Source of the DNA: Granulicella sibirica
GTDB taxonomy: Bacteria > Acidobacteriota > Terriglobia > Terriglobales > Acidobacteriaceae
NCBI RefSeq assembly: GCF_004115155.1
Contig: NZ_RDSM01000002.1
Coordinates: 434,001 to 498,000, forward strand
Direction: 5' to 3'
Length of the DNA stretch: 64,000 nucleotides
This document shows, in pieces, positions 26,545 through 35,888 of the stretch. The position numbers and the translations under genes are program-made. The notes under the pieces were generated by a model. It did no database searches, had not been told where the DNA came from, and saw only the letters and a list, made by a program, of their open reading frames with translations. Positions within the stretch are counted from its first letter, which is position 1. Each line of letters begins with the position of its first letter.

Positions 26545-27625
26545 CTCGGCTAACGCTAACGCCTAATGTTTGGGACACAAAGTCAAAGTGCTTCCGAGGT
26601 TCAGCAGGCTGGTTCAACAGTGAGCGTGGCAGCTTTCCAACCGACAGGTCCTGTATCACCTTCACGACAAAGCCAACTGTTCCCGTCAGGGTTAAGTCCG
26701 TGAGGGCTGCAATATGGGGTGTTATTAGCGCTTGCGGGACACCGAGAAGCTGATTCGTAGGCGACAGCGGCTCTTCTCTTAGGACGTCAAGTCCGATCGC
26801 TGAAATGCGACCGCTACGGAGGGCGACCAAGAGCTCTCCTTCATCGACGAGTGTTCCGCGCGCAATATTGATCAGGATAGAACCGGGCTTCATGCCTCGA
26901 ATAATGTTTCCATCGATCAAGTTCTCGTTTGTTTTACTAGCGCGAGCACACACCACCACGTAGTCAGCATCCGCCACCGCCGATAGTGGTTGAGTAGGTT
27001 GAAATGCCACGACACCTTGTGGAGCGTTTTCTGAGTGTTCGTCTGTGGCAAGCAGCAAAACGCCGAATGGACGAAGACGGTCAATCGCTTGGAGGCCGAT
27101 GTCTCCAAGACCAACGATACAAACAGTCTTTTCGTTGAGGGAACGGTGAACCCTCGGAGTCGCTGACTTCTCATGTATCGACCGTAGCGTTTCTTGGAGA
27201 TCTCGTGATGTTCCAAGCAGAAGCAGTATGACGAACTCGGCAACCGATGTCGCATTCCCCGTAAGGCCGGAGGGAGCATAGGATGCCCAAATACCCATCT
27301 CACTGGCCGCATCGACGTCAATAGTCTCGTAGCCTGTGCTGGTCGTTTGAATGAGAACCATCTTGGGTTGATTCGAAAGCTCAGTGTGGCTGACGCCTCC
27401 GCTCGCGAGGAGGACTTCGATGTCTGTTGCTGGGGCACTACTCCCTGCTTCCCAAGACACAAGTTCATGCGACCCAAGAGCGTCGCGCAGTTCAGAACAC
27501 ATCCTAGTTGTGAATTCATTCTTCTTATGAAGAAAGCGACTTTCATCGAGGCCTCTTTCGGCGTTGCTGTGGAGTGGCCAGTTTTCTGTCGAGTTTGAAT
27601 CTGTAGTTGAAGCTGAGGTAAGCAA
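26537..27625 (-). CDS. D-isomer-specific 2-hydroxyacid dehydrogenase
   Basis: Up to 362 residues; the true start may be some 20-40 codons inside. NAD-dependent reduction of a 2-keto acid or the reverse. Seen: Rossmann fingerprint VGLGDIGLQ, substrate Arg in NIARGTLVDE, catalytic Glu in DVLREEPL and His in ITPHIAALT. The last gene of a minus-strand run (oxidoreductase, YoaK, porin, this), overlapping the end of the frameshifted porin. Convergent with the Crp/Fnr gene (8-bp overlap). Could be a D-lactate- or phosphoglycerate-type enzyme; substrate unknown. Confidence 0.8.
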   Translation of the reverse strand: MLTSASTTDSNSTENWPLHSNAERGLDESRFLHKKNEFTTRMCSELRDALGSHELVSWEAGSSAPATDIEVLLASGGVSHTELSNQPKMVLIQTTSTGYETIDVDAASEMGIWASYAPSGLTGNATSVAEFVILLLLGTSRDLQETLRSIHEKSATPRVHRSLNEKTVCIVGLGDIGLQAIDRLRPFGVLLLATDEHSENAPQGVVAFQPTQPLSAVADADYVVVCARASKTNENLIDGNIIRGMKPGSILINIARGTLVDEGELLVALRSGRISAIGLDVLREEPLSPTNQLLGVPQALITPHIAALTDLTLTGTVGFVVKVIQDLSVGKLPRSLLNQPAEPRKHFDFVSQTLGVSVSRAR

Positions 27626-28955
27626 TCGTCAGCGGTGCACCATGGCCCGACTGAACCATCGCGCCATCCGGTGAGAAATGTCCTACTCCTGCATTTACAA
27701 CGAGGTAATCGTGGAACACATACGCGCCTGAAGCATCGATCTCTCTACCCAACCCGCTTCGAGAGAATCCCGCCGTTGGCGGCTTTGCTAAAACGGATGC
27801 GCTGCCTGCGTAGACATCGTCTTGCTTAGTAGCCATGCTCAGCCACTCTTGCTGAACCAGGACTGTCAGGTTCTTCAGGGGGTTCAGGTACAGGTTCACC
27901 CGTGCCTCACGTATGTTCTGGAATCCAAAGAGGTCGGTCAACCCAAACGCATTGTGGTTACTCGGGTAGAGCTGGTCAAACGTGCTGGCCCGTTGAGCGT
28001 TTCGATGAGCGTTGCCCGTGGCATAGCTGTACTCTCCGCGAAGGCGAGGTTTCCAGGCAATGTGTCGCGGTGTAGCCAACTTTTGCGAAGCCAGCGCCCG
28101 AATGAATCGAGTCATTGGAATAGCTGCCGCGCTGCAACGCTCCGAGGGCATGATAGTCCCAACCTTTGCCGAGATCACCATCAGCTTCAATTCCCGGCGT
28201 GGCCTCCGTTTCTCCGCCAACCACGCCTTGTTGACTGGTAACTTGACGGACTGAGCGTACGAAGACAAAGGGTGTGATGGTCGTGTGTGGAACCCAGGTA
28301 GTTATCGTCCCTGCCGCACCATGGAAATTCAATCCTGCCCCGTGCTTATCAAGCGAGGTTGGATGGACCGTGACAACGGAGGTGCTGAAGACGTCGAGAC
28401 GGTTCTTATCTCCGATTCTTCCCAAGAACCCGTCCCAAGTGCGACTGTTGTTGGTCCAGTTGCTGATGCCGACAAGTCGCTCCCCACCGTACTTCAGTCC
28501 CTGGCGGCCAGCGATAATCGTCACCGGCTTGACGTGGAAGTTCAGATACGCCTGCCGTGCATCGAAAGTATTACGCATGTTTGCGGCAACGTACGGGAGA
28601 GGTAGTCCTAGTGCGTGAGTGTCTTGCCCTTGCAGGTAGGCTGTTAGCCATCTTGCCGGCCTGACCTCAAGACCAATCCTCACCCTTGTCAACTCATAGA
28701 CCTGCCAATTTCCTGGTACATAATTAATAGCGGTCTGGTTCTCCGTTCGAGTGCGAAGATCCATGTCAAGAGTCATCCAACGAGGAACATTTTCTTGCTG
28801 CAGGGGCGTATCGTACCCGCGTTCTTCGGATACTCCACATATGTCTGTGCGTAAGCCCTGCCTGTTACTAATGCAATTGCAAGAAGAGAGTATGGGGACA
28901 ACCACTTTTGCCAACGTGGCAATCGCGGAAACGCGCATGCGGGTTCAGTTCTCAA
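27543..28955 (-). pseudogene. Alginate-export-type outer-membrane porin, frameshifted twice
   Basis: Frame one begins at ATG 28955 and supplies a signal peptide (SPYSLLAIALVTGRAYAQT) plus YVEYPKNAGTIRP. After about 28805 the frame changes, and the barrel continues LQQENVPRWMTLDMDLRTRT to FAKVGYTATHCLE near 28060. It changes again to WKPRLRGEYSYATGN and ends with AYLSFNYRF plus a read-through tail. The family is a 16-18-strand outer-membrane channel. The pieces join seamlessly if two single-base indels are assumed. Located between YoaK copy 2 and the hydroxyacid dehydrogenase in one direction, so an exporter or importer for an organic acid is possible before decay. Confidence 0.75.
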
Positions 28956-29682
28956 CAGGACCTCCTAGAACAGTGTGAGAGTCAAGCTTCGGTGTCTCAG
29001 TGGTGCGCTCCGTCAGAACGAGGACAATGAGAAAGAAAGCTGGCAGTAGCAGCGTCCATACATGGACTCGTACGGCCATCGCAGCGCCTGCTATGGCTCC
29101 AATAAGGAAGCAAGTCCATATGCTTCCCAACGTCGTCAACCTGCGCCAGTGTGTATCCCAAAGGCCCTGAGACAGTGCCACGGGAGTCCGATTTATAAGA
29201 TTGGCAATCTGCTCGCCGATGCTCTTCAGATCTCCTGTCACAAATCCAAGGCTTACGGACTGTCCGCCTACTTGGGAAAGGGTCGTGTTCATCATGCCCA
29301 TCGCGCAACTCAGGATCATGACACAGACGGAGGTAGATGCTGCTCCGATCGCTGCCGCAACTCCGGCGAAGAGCAAAGCTGCAACACACATCGACACGAG
29401 TGAGTTCTGTTGCTTGCTCTTGTCCTTCTGGATGAGGAAACCGATGAACGCGCCAAGGACAAAGAAGGGTATGGGTAGGAGAGCGTGAGAGGCTGCACCG
29501 AGCTTGGCTTGTCCTCCGTTCATACCGGTAGCGATCGTATTGCCGCTCATAAACGAGGTGTAGACGCCGAAGGTCAGGAGTGTGTATGAATCGACGTATC
29601 CGCAGATCAATCCACGACTGACCGCCCTCCAGCCGTCCTGCCTGGTCGCGGCAGGGACTGGCGCGTTCGTCTGTGCGTTCAC
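28945..29682 (-). CDS. YoaK/DUF1275 family membrane protein (copy 2)
   Basis: 245 residues from GTG 29682, which overlaps the nitroreductase stop as GTGA, a translational-coupling arrangement; a start at 29727 is the longer alternative. Several hydrophobic helices (IPFFVLGAFIGFLIQ, SMCVAALLFAGVAAAIGAAS, GSIWTCFLIGAIAGAAMAV) and the family features FMSGNTIATGM and GMMNTTLSQVGGQSVSLGFVTG. Role unknown. It is diverged from copy 1 in the same island and is not a recent duplicate. Confidence 0.82.
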   Translation of the reverse strand: MNAQTNAPVPAATRQDGWRAVSRGLICGYVDSYTLLTFGVYTSFMSGNTIATGMNGGQAKLGAASHALLPIPFFVLGAFIGFLIQKDKSKQQNSLVSMCVAALLFAGVAAAIGAASTSVCVMILSCAMGMMNTTLSQVGGQSVSLGFVTGDLKSIGEQIANLINRTPVALSQGLWDTHWRRLTTLGSIWTCFLIGAIAGAAMAVRVHVWTLLLPAFFLIVLVLTERTTETPKLDSHTVLGGPVEN

Positions 29683-30302
29683 AGGGCCTTCTTTGCGTTC
29701 TTCACAAGAGAGGCAGTCTCTGACCAACTGCCACTGAAGACAAAGCTCTCCAGCGGTTTGCGGAGCCGACGGACTTCATCCTCTTTCTGAAAAGGCTCCT
29801 TGAGGCGTCCATCCGCTCCGGCATATCCGATCGCCAGGCCTGCTACCGGCTTTACCCCTTCGGGAATCTGGTAGAGCTGACGCGCGCGGTCACGATCAAT
29901 ATGAATCATCTGGTGAACACCCAGCCCTCTCGCTGTGGCTTCGAAAACGAGGTTGGCTGACGCAAGTCCAAGGTCATGTTCCGCTGTAGCGTACGGTTGG
30001 CCACTGTGCTCCAGCGTCAGGCGAGCACATCCCAACATGAGAACGGCTGCAAATTTAGCCCAAGGCAGGTTCACCTTCTCGACGCAGGACAGTAGTCGAG
30101 CAAACCCCTCAGGCTCATCACGGGTCGCGATGAAGTAGGTCCAGGGCTGCTCGTTGGCCGCTGAGGCCGACCAGCGCGCCGCCTCTAGTAACGCGAGCAG
30201 ATCGTCCTGTGAAACGCGGCGATCATCAAACGCAAAGGGACTCCAGCGGTCCGCGATGAGGGCTTGAATGGGGTAGTCGGTAGTAATCGTTCCAGGCATC
30301 AT
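29679..30302 (-). CDS. Nitroreductase-family FMN oxidoreductase
   Basis: 207 residues. The FMN-binding start is typical: IADRWSPFAFDDRRVSQDDL then ARWSASAANEQPW, with TAEHDLGLASANLVFEATARG and PEGVKPVAGLAIGYAG. Nitroreductases transfer hydride from NAD(P)H to quinones, nitro compounds or similar acceptors. First gene of the minus-strand run to 26537, coupled to YoaK copy 2 by a GTGA overlap. A half-copy of the island motif (TGAGCA at 30327) is near its start, but the second half is poor. Confidence 0.85.
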   Translation of the reverse strand: MMPGTITTDYPIQALIADRWSPFAFDDRRVSQDDLLALLEAARWSASAANEQPWTYFIATRDEPEGFARLLSCVEKVNLPWAKFAAVLMLGCARLTLEHSGQPYATAEHDLGLASANLVFEATARGLGVHQMIHIDRDRARQLYQIPEGVKPVAGLAIGYAGADGRLKEPFQKEDEVRRLRKPLESFVFSGSWSETASLVKNAKKAL

Positions 30303-30345
30303 GGCCCTTTCGTATGGCGGATGAATTGAGCATTTAACATCTAGC

Positions 30346-30375
30346 CTCTGTCCGGTTCAACCGAACCGGACAGAG
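30346..30375 (-). terminator. Perfect 13-bp stem-loop between oxalate decarboxylase and nitroreductase genes
   Basis: CTCTGTCCGGTTC-AACC-GAACCGGACAGAG: 13-bp perfect arms and a 4-base loop, just after the stop of the oxalate decarboxylase-like gene. A U-run is lacking, so it may be a processing or attenuating hairpin rather than a strict intrinsic terminator. Confidence 0.55.
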
Positions 30376-30391
30376 ACCTCGGAAGGCAGGC

Positions 30392-31558
30392 TTAGCGTGG
30401 GCCGACGATGGGTGTCTTAGTCGTGGACACCCCATCCAGCACAGACTTCTCGATCTGGAGATGCGCGCGCACGAGTTCATATGGAGTGAACGCCAGCCAT
30501 TGTGCAAGCGACATGTCGGAAAACTTGTCCGTCTTCCAAACTTCTAGATAGCGAAGTGTCGTCGTGCCCCTGTTCTCCACATAGTGTGGTGTGACACGCG
30601 GGACATACCCCACGTCGCCGGCCTGATAGTCGAAAGTTCCGGCATTGGTGTTGGAGGTATACACCGTCATACGAGCTTGGCCCTCCAAGTAGTACTGCAG
30701 CTCGTCCGATGTTCTATGCCAATGCAACTCACGCATACAACCCGGCTCTACTTCCACAAGTGCGGCCGCAACCGTGGAAGCGGCAGGGAAGTTGCTCGAA
30801 TCGGTGACTCGCACAGAACCATTGTTGGATTTGATTGGATCCTGCGCTCCCATGCGATGCGTGTAGATGACCGGCGTAGGACCAGCACCGACAACGCGGT
30901 CTTGAGCAAGGGGCCCGGGGACATCGGCACGGAAGATGTACTTCTCTGATTTGGGGATGTTCTCGAAAGCTTTTTCGTGAACGCCGAAGTTCTTTGCCAG
31001 CACCGACTTCGGTATGTGGGCCAAGAAGTCCGTCAGGAGGAACGTCTCTTCTTCATTGAAAGCCCCATCATCGAAGACGAGAAGGAATTCACATCCTTCG
31101 CCCGACAGACCTTGGATGGAATGGGGGATACCGGAAGGGAAGTTCCAGATATCGCCCTCTGTGCAGTCAGCCTGGTAAGTCTTGCCACCTTCATCAACGC
31201 ATGTGACCCGTGAGTTTCCTTTGATCATGAAACCCCACTCCGCCGGTTTGTGCCAATGCATCTCTCGAACGACACCAGCTTCTAGCCGCATATTTACGCA
31301 AGCCAATTCAACAGCAACCGGCATTTCACGCACAGTGGTTTGCCGTGCCCAGCCGCCTTCTTCCAGTTTGTTGTGGCTATCAGCGAAGGTCAACTTCAAA
31401 TTGGGCAGCGTCCCGTGATCTGTTACCGGGGGAGTCAACCGGCCCGGACTCTGTGCCTCTCGTTGATGATTGGACGGTCCGATAATGGGCGCACCCTCTG
31501 TGCCACGTATGGGCTGAGCGAAACCATTCTGCGTCGTCTCGATAAGTTCTTTAACCAT
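30392..31558 (-). CDS. Oxalate decarboxylase-like bicupin
   Basis: 388 residues with two cupin domains, each with an Mn-ligand set: REMHWHKPAEWGFMIKG and IPHSIQG in the first; RELHWHRTSDELQYYLEG and TPHYVEN in the second. This is the OxdC/OxdD pattern, oxalate to formate plus CO2, a proton-consuming reaction linked to acid tolerance. The domain-I lid region, DDGAFNEEETFLLTDFLAH, replaces the Bacillus SENST loop with NEEET, keeping a Glu at the catalytic lid position, which favours decarboxylase over oxidase activity. No signal peptide: cytosolic. Transcribed away from operator site 4 (235 bp upstream). Confidence 0.83.
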   Translation of the reverse strand: MVKELIETTQNGFAQPIRGTEGAPIIGPSNHQREAQSPGRLTPPVTDHGTLPNLKLTFADSHNKLEEGGWARQTTVREMPVAVELACVNMRLEAGVVREMHWHKPAEWGFMIKGNSRVTCVDEGGKTYQADCTEGDIWNFPSGIPHSIQGLSGEGCEFLLVFDDGAFNEEETFLLTDFLAHIPKSVLAKNFGVHEKAFENIPKSEKYIFRADVPGPLAQDRVVGAGPTPVIYTHRMGAQDPIKSNNGSVRVTDSSNFPAASTVAAALVEVEPGCMRELHWHRTSDELQYYLEGQARMTVYTSNTNAGTFDYQAGDVGYVPRVTPHYVENRGTTTLRYLEVWKTDKFSDMSLAQWLAFTPYELVRAHLQIEKSVLDGVSTTKTPIVGPR

Positions 31559-31792
31559 GATGAATCTCCGATTCTTCTAGTGCGAAACCTGTCTCTTCTG
31601 CGAGTTGTGGAGCCAGCGACAGACGTCATAGTCGCAGGCACGAAAACGTAAATTACCGACCCCATAAGGAGCAGCTATAGCTACTGGCTTGACGAGCCAT
31701 GGCTGGAGTATTCCACTCGCTCAATTCGAAAGTTGGTCAACTTTGCTCAGGATTGCGCGCGAAGTGGAGAGCTTCATGTGCGTTCGATATTG

Positions 31793-31808
31793 CGTATCGA
31801 ATTGCTCA
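31793..31808 (+). promoter_or_regulatory. Island operator candidate, site 4 (CGTATC-GAAT-TGCTCA)
   Basis: 14 of 16 match site 1 and it ends 75 nt before the ATG of the stress protein at 31884. A weaker copy, TGGTCA-ACTT-TGCTCA, is at 31734-31749. These are the only features seen in the 325-bp gap 31559-31883. Confidence 0.6.
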
Positions 31809-31883
31809 GAAGTCATATGTCAGTGATGGAACACTCAAGGGCTAGTACGGCGAATCGCGAAGGCGACACCGTAAAGGAGATCT

Positions 31884-32411
31884 ATGAAAGCAGTTAATTC
31901 AGTTGTTGCAGTCTATAATTCCCACGATCAAGCGGAGCTGGCCGTCAAGCTACTTCAAGAGGCGGGCGTAGACATGAAGACCTTGTCCATCGCCGCGAAG
32001 GACACGCACACAGACGAACACGTAGTCGGCTATTACAACGCCGGCGACCGCATGAAGTATTGGGGAAAGATGGGAGCCTATTGGGGAGGATTCTGGGGAC
32101 TCCTATTCGGATCAGCGATGTTCGGAATCCCCGGTATCGGGCCTCTTCTTGTTGCAGGCCCGCTTGTGGCGTGGATTGTTGCTGGACTTGAAGGAGCAGT
32201 CGTCGTCGGTGGGGTCAGCGCCCTTGGCGCTGGTCTTGTAAGCATCGGAATCCCGAAGGATAGCGTTGTCGAATACGAGACGGCTATAAAAAGCGACAAG
32301 TTTGTCCTCATCGTTCACGGATCGTTCGATGACGTCAAGAAAGCAGAAGATATCATCGAAAGATCACGTCACAAAACGTACACCGTTCATGGCGAAACGG
32401 TCTACGCATAG
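31884..32411 (+). CDS. General-stress (YflT/GSP17M-like) membrane protein
   Basis: 175 residues. The N-terminal part (VVAVYNSHDQAELAVKLLQEAGVDMKTLSI) resembles the YflT/general stress protein 17M alpha/beta domain. The centre has a Gly-rich hydrophobic region (GGFWGLLFGSAMFGIPGIGPLLVAGPLVAWIVAG, seen as two segments) that may insert into membrane, and the C-terminus is a second alpha/beta piece (SDKFVLIVHGSFDDVKKAEDII). Biochemical role unknown; homologues are stress-induced. Monocistronic: site 4 upstream and a strong terminator downstream. Confidence 0.7.
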   Translation: MKAVNSVVAVYNSHDQAELAVKLLQEAGVDMKTLSIAAKDTHTDEHVVGYYNAGDRMKYWGKMGAYWGGFWGLLFGSAMFGIPGIGPLLVAGPLVAWIVAGLEGAVVVGGVSALGAGLVSIGIPKDSVVEYETAIKSDKFVLIVHGSFDDVKKAEDIIERSRHKTYTVHGETVYA

Positions 32412-32422
32412 TGTTTTGAATC

Positions 32423-32458
32423 GATGGCTGGATGGCACGTACTCGCCATCCAGCCATC
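32423..32458. terminator. Bidirectional 14-bp stem-loop terminator
   Basis: GATGGCTGGATGGC, 8-base loop, GCCATCCAGCCATC: perfect 14-bp arms in the gap between the convergent stress protein and glgX genes. Confidence 0.75.
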
Positions 32459-32462
32459 ATCT

Positions 32463-34610
32463 TTAGCGCAAGTACGGTGAGTCCGCGACGGCGTAGTCAT
32501 ATCGCAGAATGATTGCTGAACGAGGATTGACGATATAGGTTGATCCTTGAATCGGTACGTATTCACCGAGGTCGGCGATATCGAACGGGGATGCGAGAGA
32601 TGTATCGACAAGCCTCAGCCAGCCTGAACTCTTGCCACCCGTGACGGGTGGCAAATCAAATTCGAGAGTTTCCCAGAAAGAATTGATCGCGACATAACGG
32701 ACTTCGCCAAGCGATTCATTTCGCCAGGTGAAGGCAAGGCTGTGAGAGTCTGCGCTCCAGTCAGGTTGATCAAGATGAATACCGTGCCACTCCATTTTGT
32801 TTGGGTTGACGAAGCCGCCGACCTGCTTTCCATCTTGAAGCGTACCGTTATCGCAATCAAGGCGAAGTCGTACGAGCAACTGAGTAAACCGGAGTAGCTC
32901 GTTCTTCTCAGTGCTTACATCCCAATTGAACCAACTAATGAGATCGTCTTGGCAGTAAGCGTTGTTGTTCCCAGCCTGAGTGCGGCGCACCTCGTCTCCC
33001 ATTAGAAGCATTGGAGTTCCGGTAGAAAGCAAAGTCAGAACGAGTCCGTTCTTGATCTGCTGCGTTCGTAGCTGGTTGACACCTGTATTGGTGCTGACAC
33101 CTTCCGAGCCACAGTTCCAACTAAGGTTTGCATTCGTTCCATCGCCGTTGAGTTCTTTGTTTGCCTCATTGTGTTTGTAGTTGTATGAGACTAAGTCGTT
33201 GAGAGTGAACCCGTCATGACAGGTGATGAAATTCACGCTCTGTCCTGCTGGGCGGTCTCCGGAACGATACAGGTCGTAGCTGCCACTGATTCGCTCCCGG
33301 AGCTTCCAGACCGTTTCACTATCTCCCTTTAAGAAACTTCGGATGTCGTCCCGGAATTGGCCGTTCCATTCGTTCCATCTGTCATGGCCGAAACTGCCAA
33401 CCTGGTATAGGCCACCCTCATCCCAAGCCTCCGCTATGAGCTTGGTTCCGGCCAAGACAGGCTCGGAATCAATATCCCATAGGATCGGAGGATCGCTCAT
33501 AGGCTGCCCCCACACATCCCGCGTTAGCACCGACGCCAGATCGAAACGGAATCCGTCGACATGCATGTCCGATACCCAAAACTTGAGGCTGTCCAAGATC
33601 ATTCTTTTAACCACGGAGTGATTTGTCTTCAGGGTATTCCCAGCGCCCGTCGCGTTAAAGTACCCCGCCTGATCTTGGTTGAGGATATAGTAGGTACTAT
33701 TTCCAAGCCCACGAAAGCAAAACGTCGGACCTCCGTCGCCAGCCTCCGCCGTGTGATTGTAGACAACATCGAGAATCACCTCTATGCCAGCACGATGTAG
33801 TTGCTTCACCATTTCACGGAACTCATCGATGCACTTCACTGGGTCTCCGGACTCACTGTACCCGAGGTGCGGTGCGAAGAAAGATACAGGGTTATATCCC
33901 CAGTAGTCAGTGAGGCCGGAAGGTGCAGACTGGGGGTCAAACTGAAAAACGGGCAGGATTTCAACTGCAGTGATCCCTAGGTTCTGCAAGTAAGGAATCT
34001 TCTCAATTACTCCTGAATAGCTGCCACGTTTTTGCTTCGGCACGCCGGAGTTCGGATGGCGAGTGAAGCCTGCGACATGCATCTCGTAAACGATAGTGTT
34101 GCGAAAAGAGTGGTTCAGCGGGGCATCGCCATCCCAATCAAAGAGACTCATATCCACGACAACGCTCTTCATCGACGAGGACGTGTTGTCACCTGCGCGA
34201 CAAGCGTCGCCGCGACTGTAGTTAGCCCCAACTGCGACAGCTCGTCCATAGGGGTCGAGGAGAATCTTCGAGCTGTCGAATCGCTTGCCGTTAGGAGGAT
34301 CATTGGGGCCGTCAGCCCGATACCCGTATATTTGCCCCGCACGCACCCCTGGAACGAAGATATGCCAATAATGGCCGGTTCGATTGACCACTGGGTTTAG
34401 TCGAATGGACTTCTCGCTTCTGGTCGCATCTACGTGATCGAAGAACAGGATCGTCACTCCCGTTGCATTCGCCGAGAAGAGACTGAAGTTCGCGCCATCA
34501 CGCGTTAGCGTCACGCCTAAAGGGTTCGCAACTCCGGGAAGGGAGGACTCGCTCTGAGGACTCAGATCCCCTGAGCCAGAAGATTTGTTCTTGGGAATTA
34601 TCGGGTCCAT
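32463..34610 (-). CDS. glgX: Glycogen debranching enzyme GlgX
   Basis: 715 residues, normal length for GlgX/TreX isoamylases (GH13). N-terminal CBM48-like domain (NPLGVTLTRDGANFSLFSANA), then the barrel with conserved regions DVVYNHTAE, GFRFDLAS (nucleophile Asp), AEAWDEGG (acid/base Glu) and ITCHDGFTLNDLV (stabilising Asp). It hydrolyses alpha-1,6 branches of glycogen trimmed by phosphorylase, which is encoded at 43047-45574 but frameshifted. Third gene of the usp/HdeD-like/glgX set (30-bp gap), so probably driven from operator site 5. Confidence 0.92.
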   Translation of the reverse strand: MDPIIPKNKSSGSGDLSPQSESSLPGVANPLGVTLTRDGANFSLFSANATGVTILFFDHVDATRSEKSIRLNPVVNRTGHYWHIFVPGVRAGQIYGYRADGPNDPPNGKRFDSSKILLDPYGRAVAVGANYSRGDACRAGDNTSSSMKSVVVDMSLFDWDGDAPLNHSFRNTIVYEMHVAGFTRHPNSGVPKQKRGSYSGVIEKIPYLQNLGITAVEILPVFQFDPQSAPSGLTDYWGYNPVSFFAPHLGYSESGDPVKCIDEFREMVKQLHRAGIEVILDVVYNHTAEAGDGGPTFCFRGLGNSTYYILNQDQAGYFNATGAGNTLKTNHSVVKRMILDSLKFWVSDMHVDGFRFDLASVLTRDVWGQPMSDPPILWDIDSEPVLAGTKLIAEAWDEGGLYQVGSFGHDRWNEWNGQFRDDIRSFLKGDSETVWKLRERISGSYDLYRSGDRPAGQSVNFITCHDGFTLNDLVSYNYKHNEANKELNGDGTNANLSWNCGSEGVSTNTGVNQLRTQQIKNGLVLTLLSTGTPMLLMGDEVRRTQAGNNNAYCQDDLISWFNWDVSTEKNELLRFTQLLVRLRLDCDNGTLQDGKQVGGFVNPNKMEWHGIHLDQPDWSADSHSLAFTWRNESLGEVRYVAINSFWETLEFDLPPVTGGKSSGWLRLVDTSLASPFDIADLGEYVPIQGSTYIVNPRSAIILRYDYAVADSPYLR

Positions 34611-34640
34611 CGATGAAGCCTCTGGTCGGTATCTTTACCT

Positions 34641-35291
34641 CTAGCGAAACTCCGCACTTTCACCTCGAAGAACAGGAACGTGGTGGCGGTGCAGTCCCTC
34701 AGCAAAAATGAAAATGATTACCCCGTAGAACAGTTCAAAGCCACCGAGCCAGTGTGTAGCGCTCCTTGACGCAGCGCCGCGATGGAGTACGAACGCGAAT
34801 CCTGCCGCTACCGCTAGCAGGCCAGTTACGCCAAGTATCCCCGAGTACGCCTTACTTGCCCGAAGCTTCCATGCCAAAGCTGCAAGGAAACATCCAGTCC
34901 CTAGTGCGTGCAATCCCGCCAGCCAGGCCAAAGACTCCGTAGAGAGCACGATCATTAGTCCTACGTACGTTCCTAGGGCGGTATCGAAAATGCACTCGGC
35001 CAAGAGTAGTCGCCAGATACCAACCTGATGTTCCGCTGCGAAGCCTGAGGCCACTCCCAGCAGAATGCCATTGCTGAGTATGTAAAACCCCAAGATCAAG
35101 GCGAGCATAACGAACATGATCGGATCAAAAAAGATTGTTCCGAAAAAGCTTCCCGAATAGAAGAGGAAGCCGGCGAAAAGAACAGCTCCTCCGCCCCGCA
35201 GGGCAAATGCCCACCAGAACATGCAAAGCTCTTTCATCGGCTTCTCAAACTTCTCTGTTTGAGCTAACGCTGCGGCGTTCCCCGCGATCAT
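34641..35291 (-). CDS. HdeD/DUF308-like membrane protein
   Basis: 216 residues with seven or so hydrophobic helices in short hairpin pairs (AVLFAGFLFYSGSFFG, PIMFVMLALILGFYILSNGILLG, ILGVTGLLAVAAGFAFVL). The GGGAVLFAGF start and the repeated helix pairs recall the HdeD acid-resistance family; the match is by architecture and is not strong. The start overlaps the upstream universal stress gene by 4 bp (35288-35291), so the two are translationally coupled. Inner membrane. Confidence 0.6.
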   Translation of the reverse strand: MIAGNAAALAQTEKFEKPMKELCMFWWAFALRGGGAVLFAGFLFYSGSFFGTIFFDPIMFVMLALILGFYILSNGILLGVASGFAAEHQVGIWRLLLAECIFDTALGTYVGLMIVLSTESLAWLAGLHALGTGCFLAALAWKLRASKAYSGILGVTGLLAVAAGFAFVLHRGAASRSATHWLGGFELFYGVIIFIFAEGLHRHHVPVLRGESAEFR

Positions 35292-35797
35292 TTCCCACCC
35301 TCAGAAGCTTTTATATCCACCGGCTTTTCGCTGCGCAGTAAGAGTACTGGGCATTCAGCGAGTTTGACGACCTTCTCCGCAATCGACCCGAACACTACCG
35401 GACGCCAGCCCGACATTCCGTGCGTTGAGATGACAAGCAGATCGGCGTGTTCCCGTTCCAACATCAGCAAGACGTTTCCTACAACATCATTACCGACTTC
35501 GACTTTGGAGAATGCTTGAACTCCTTGGTTCGAGAGGTTGGTGACAAAGTCAGCAAATCTCTTTCCCGAATCCTTTTCAGCATCCGCTAAGAACTCTTGA
35601 CGTGGATAGAACGCTGTTGGAAACTCTAGCCCGGTGACGACAGGCAGCATTGGAATAACGTGTAGAAGGTAGATTTCGGCTCGGAACTGCAAAGCGATTT
35701 GGCTTGCTGTGGCCAAAGCCGCAATCGAGGAGACACTGAAGTCCATGGGGACAAGAATCTTCTTCGGTTGAAAGGTCGAACCGGGTATCTGCGACAT
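35288..35797 (-). CDS. Universal stress protein (UspA family)
   Basis: 169 residues from ATG 35797, set by GAGGAG 6 nt upstream; longer frames to 35938 lack support. Single Usp domain: KKILVPMDFSVSSIAALATA at the start, and the ATP-binding loop STHGMSGWRPVVFGSIAEKV with G-2x-G-9x-G-S/T spacing near the end, then CPVLLLRS. Cytosolic stress-linked nucleotide-binding protein. First gene of the usp, HdeD-like, glgX run; operator site 5 is 65 nt upstream. Confidence 0.88.
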   Translation of the reverse strand: MSQIPGSTFQPKKILVPMDFSVSSIAALATASQIALQFRAEIYLLHVIPMLPVVTGLEFPTAFYPRQEFLADAEKDSGKRFADFVTNLSNQGVQAFSKVEVGNDVVGNVLLMLEREHADLLVISTHGMSGWRPVVFGSIAEKVVKLAECPVLLLRSEKPVDIKASEGGK

Positions 35798-35862
35798 CGT
35801 CATCTCCTCGGGCGCACTATGAGTGCTCGTAAGCAATGCTCGTTCATCACAAATCATCAAAC

Positions 35863-35878
35863 TGAGCAGTATTGCTCT
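35863..35878 (-). promoter_or_regulatory. Island operator candidate, site 5 (TGAGCA-GTAT-TGCTCT)
   Basis: The most symmetric copy of the motif: GAGCA-GTAT-TGCTC is a perfect 5-bp inverted repeat with a 4-bp centre. It is 65 nt upstream of the universal stress protein start. Confidence 0.6.
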
Positions 35879-35888
35879 CACTGGCTGC

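Noticed and set aside
30327..30342. A ninth operator copy before the nitroreductase gene
   Set aside because: Only the TGAGCA half matches; the other half agrees at one of six positions.
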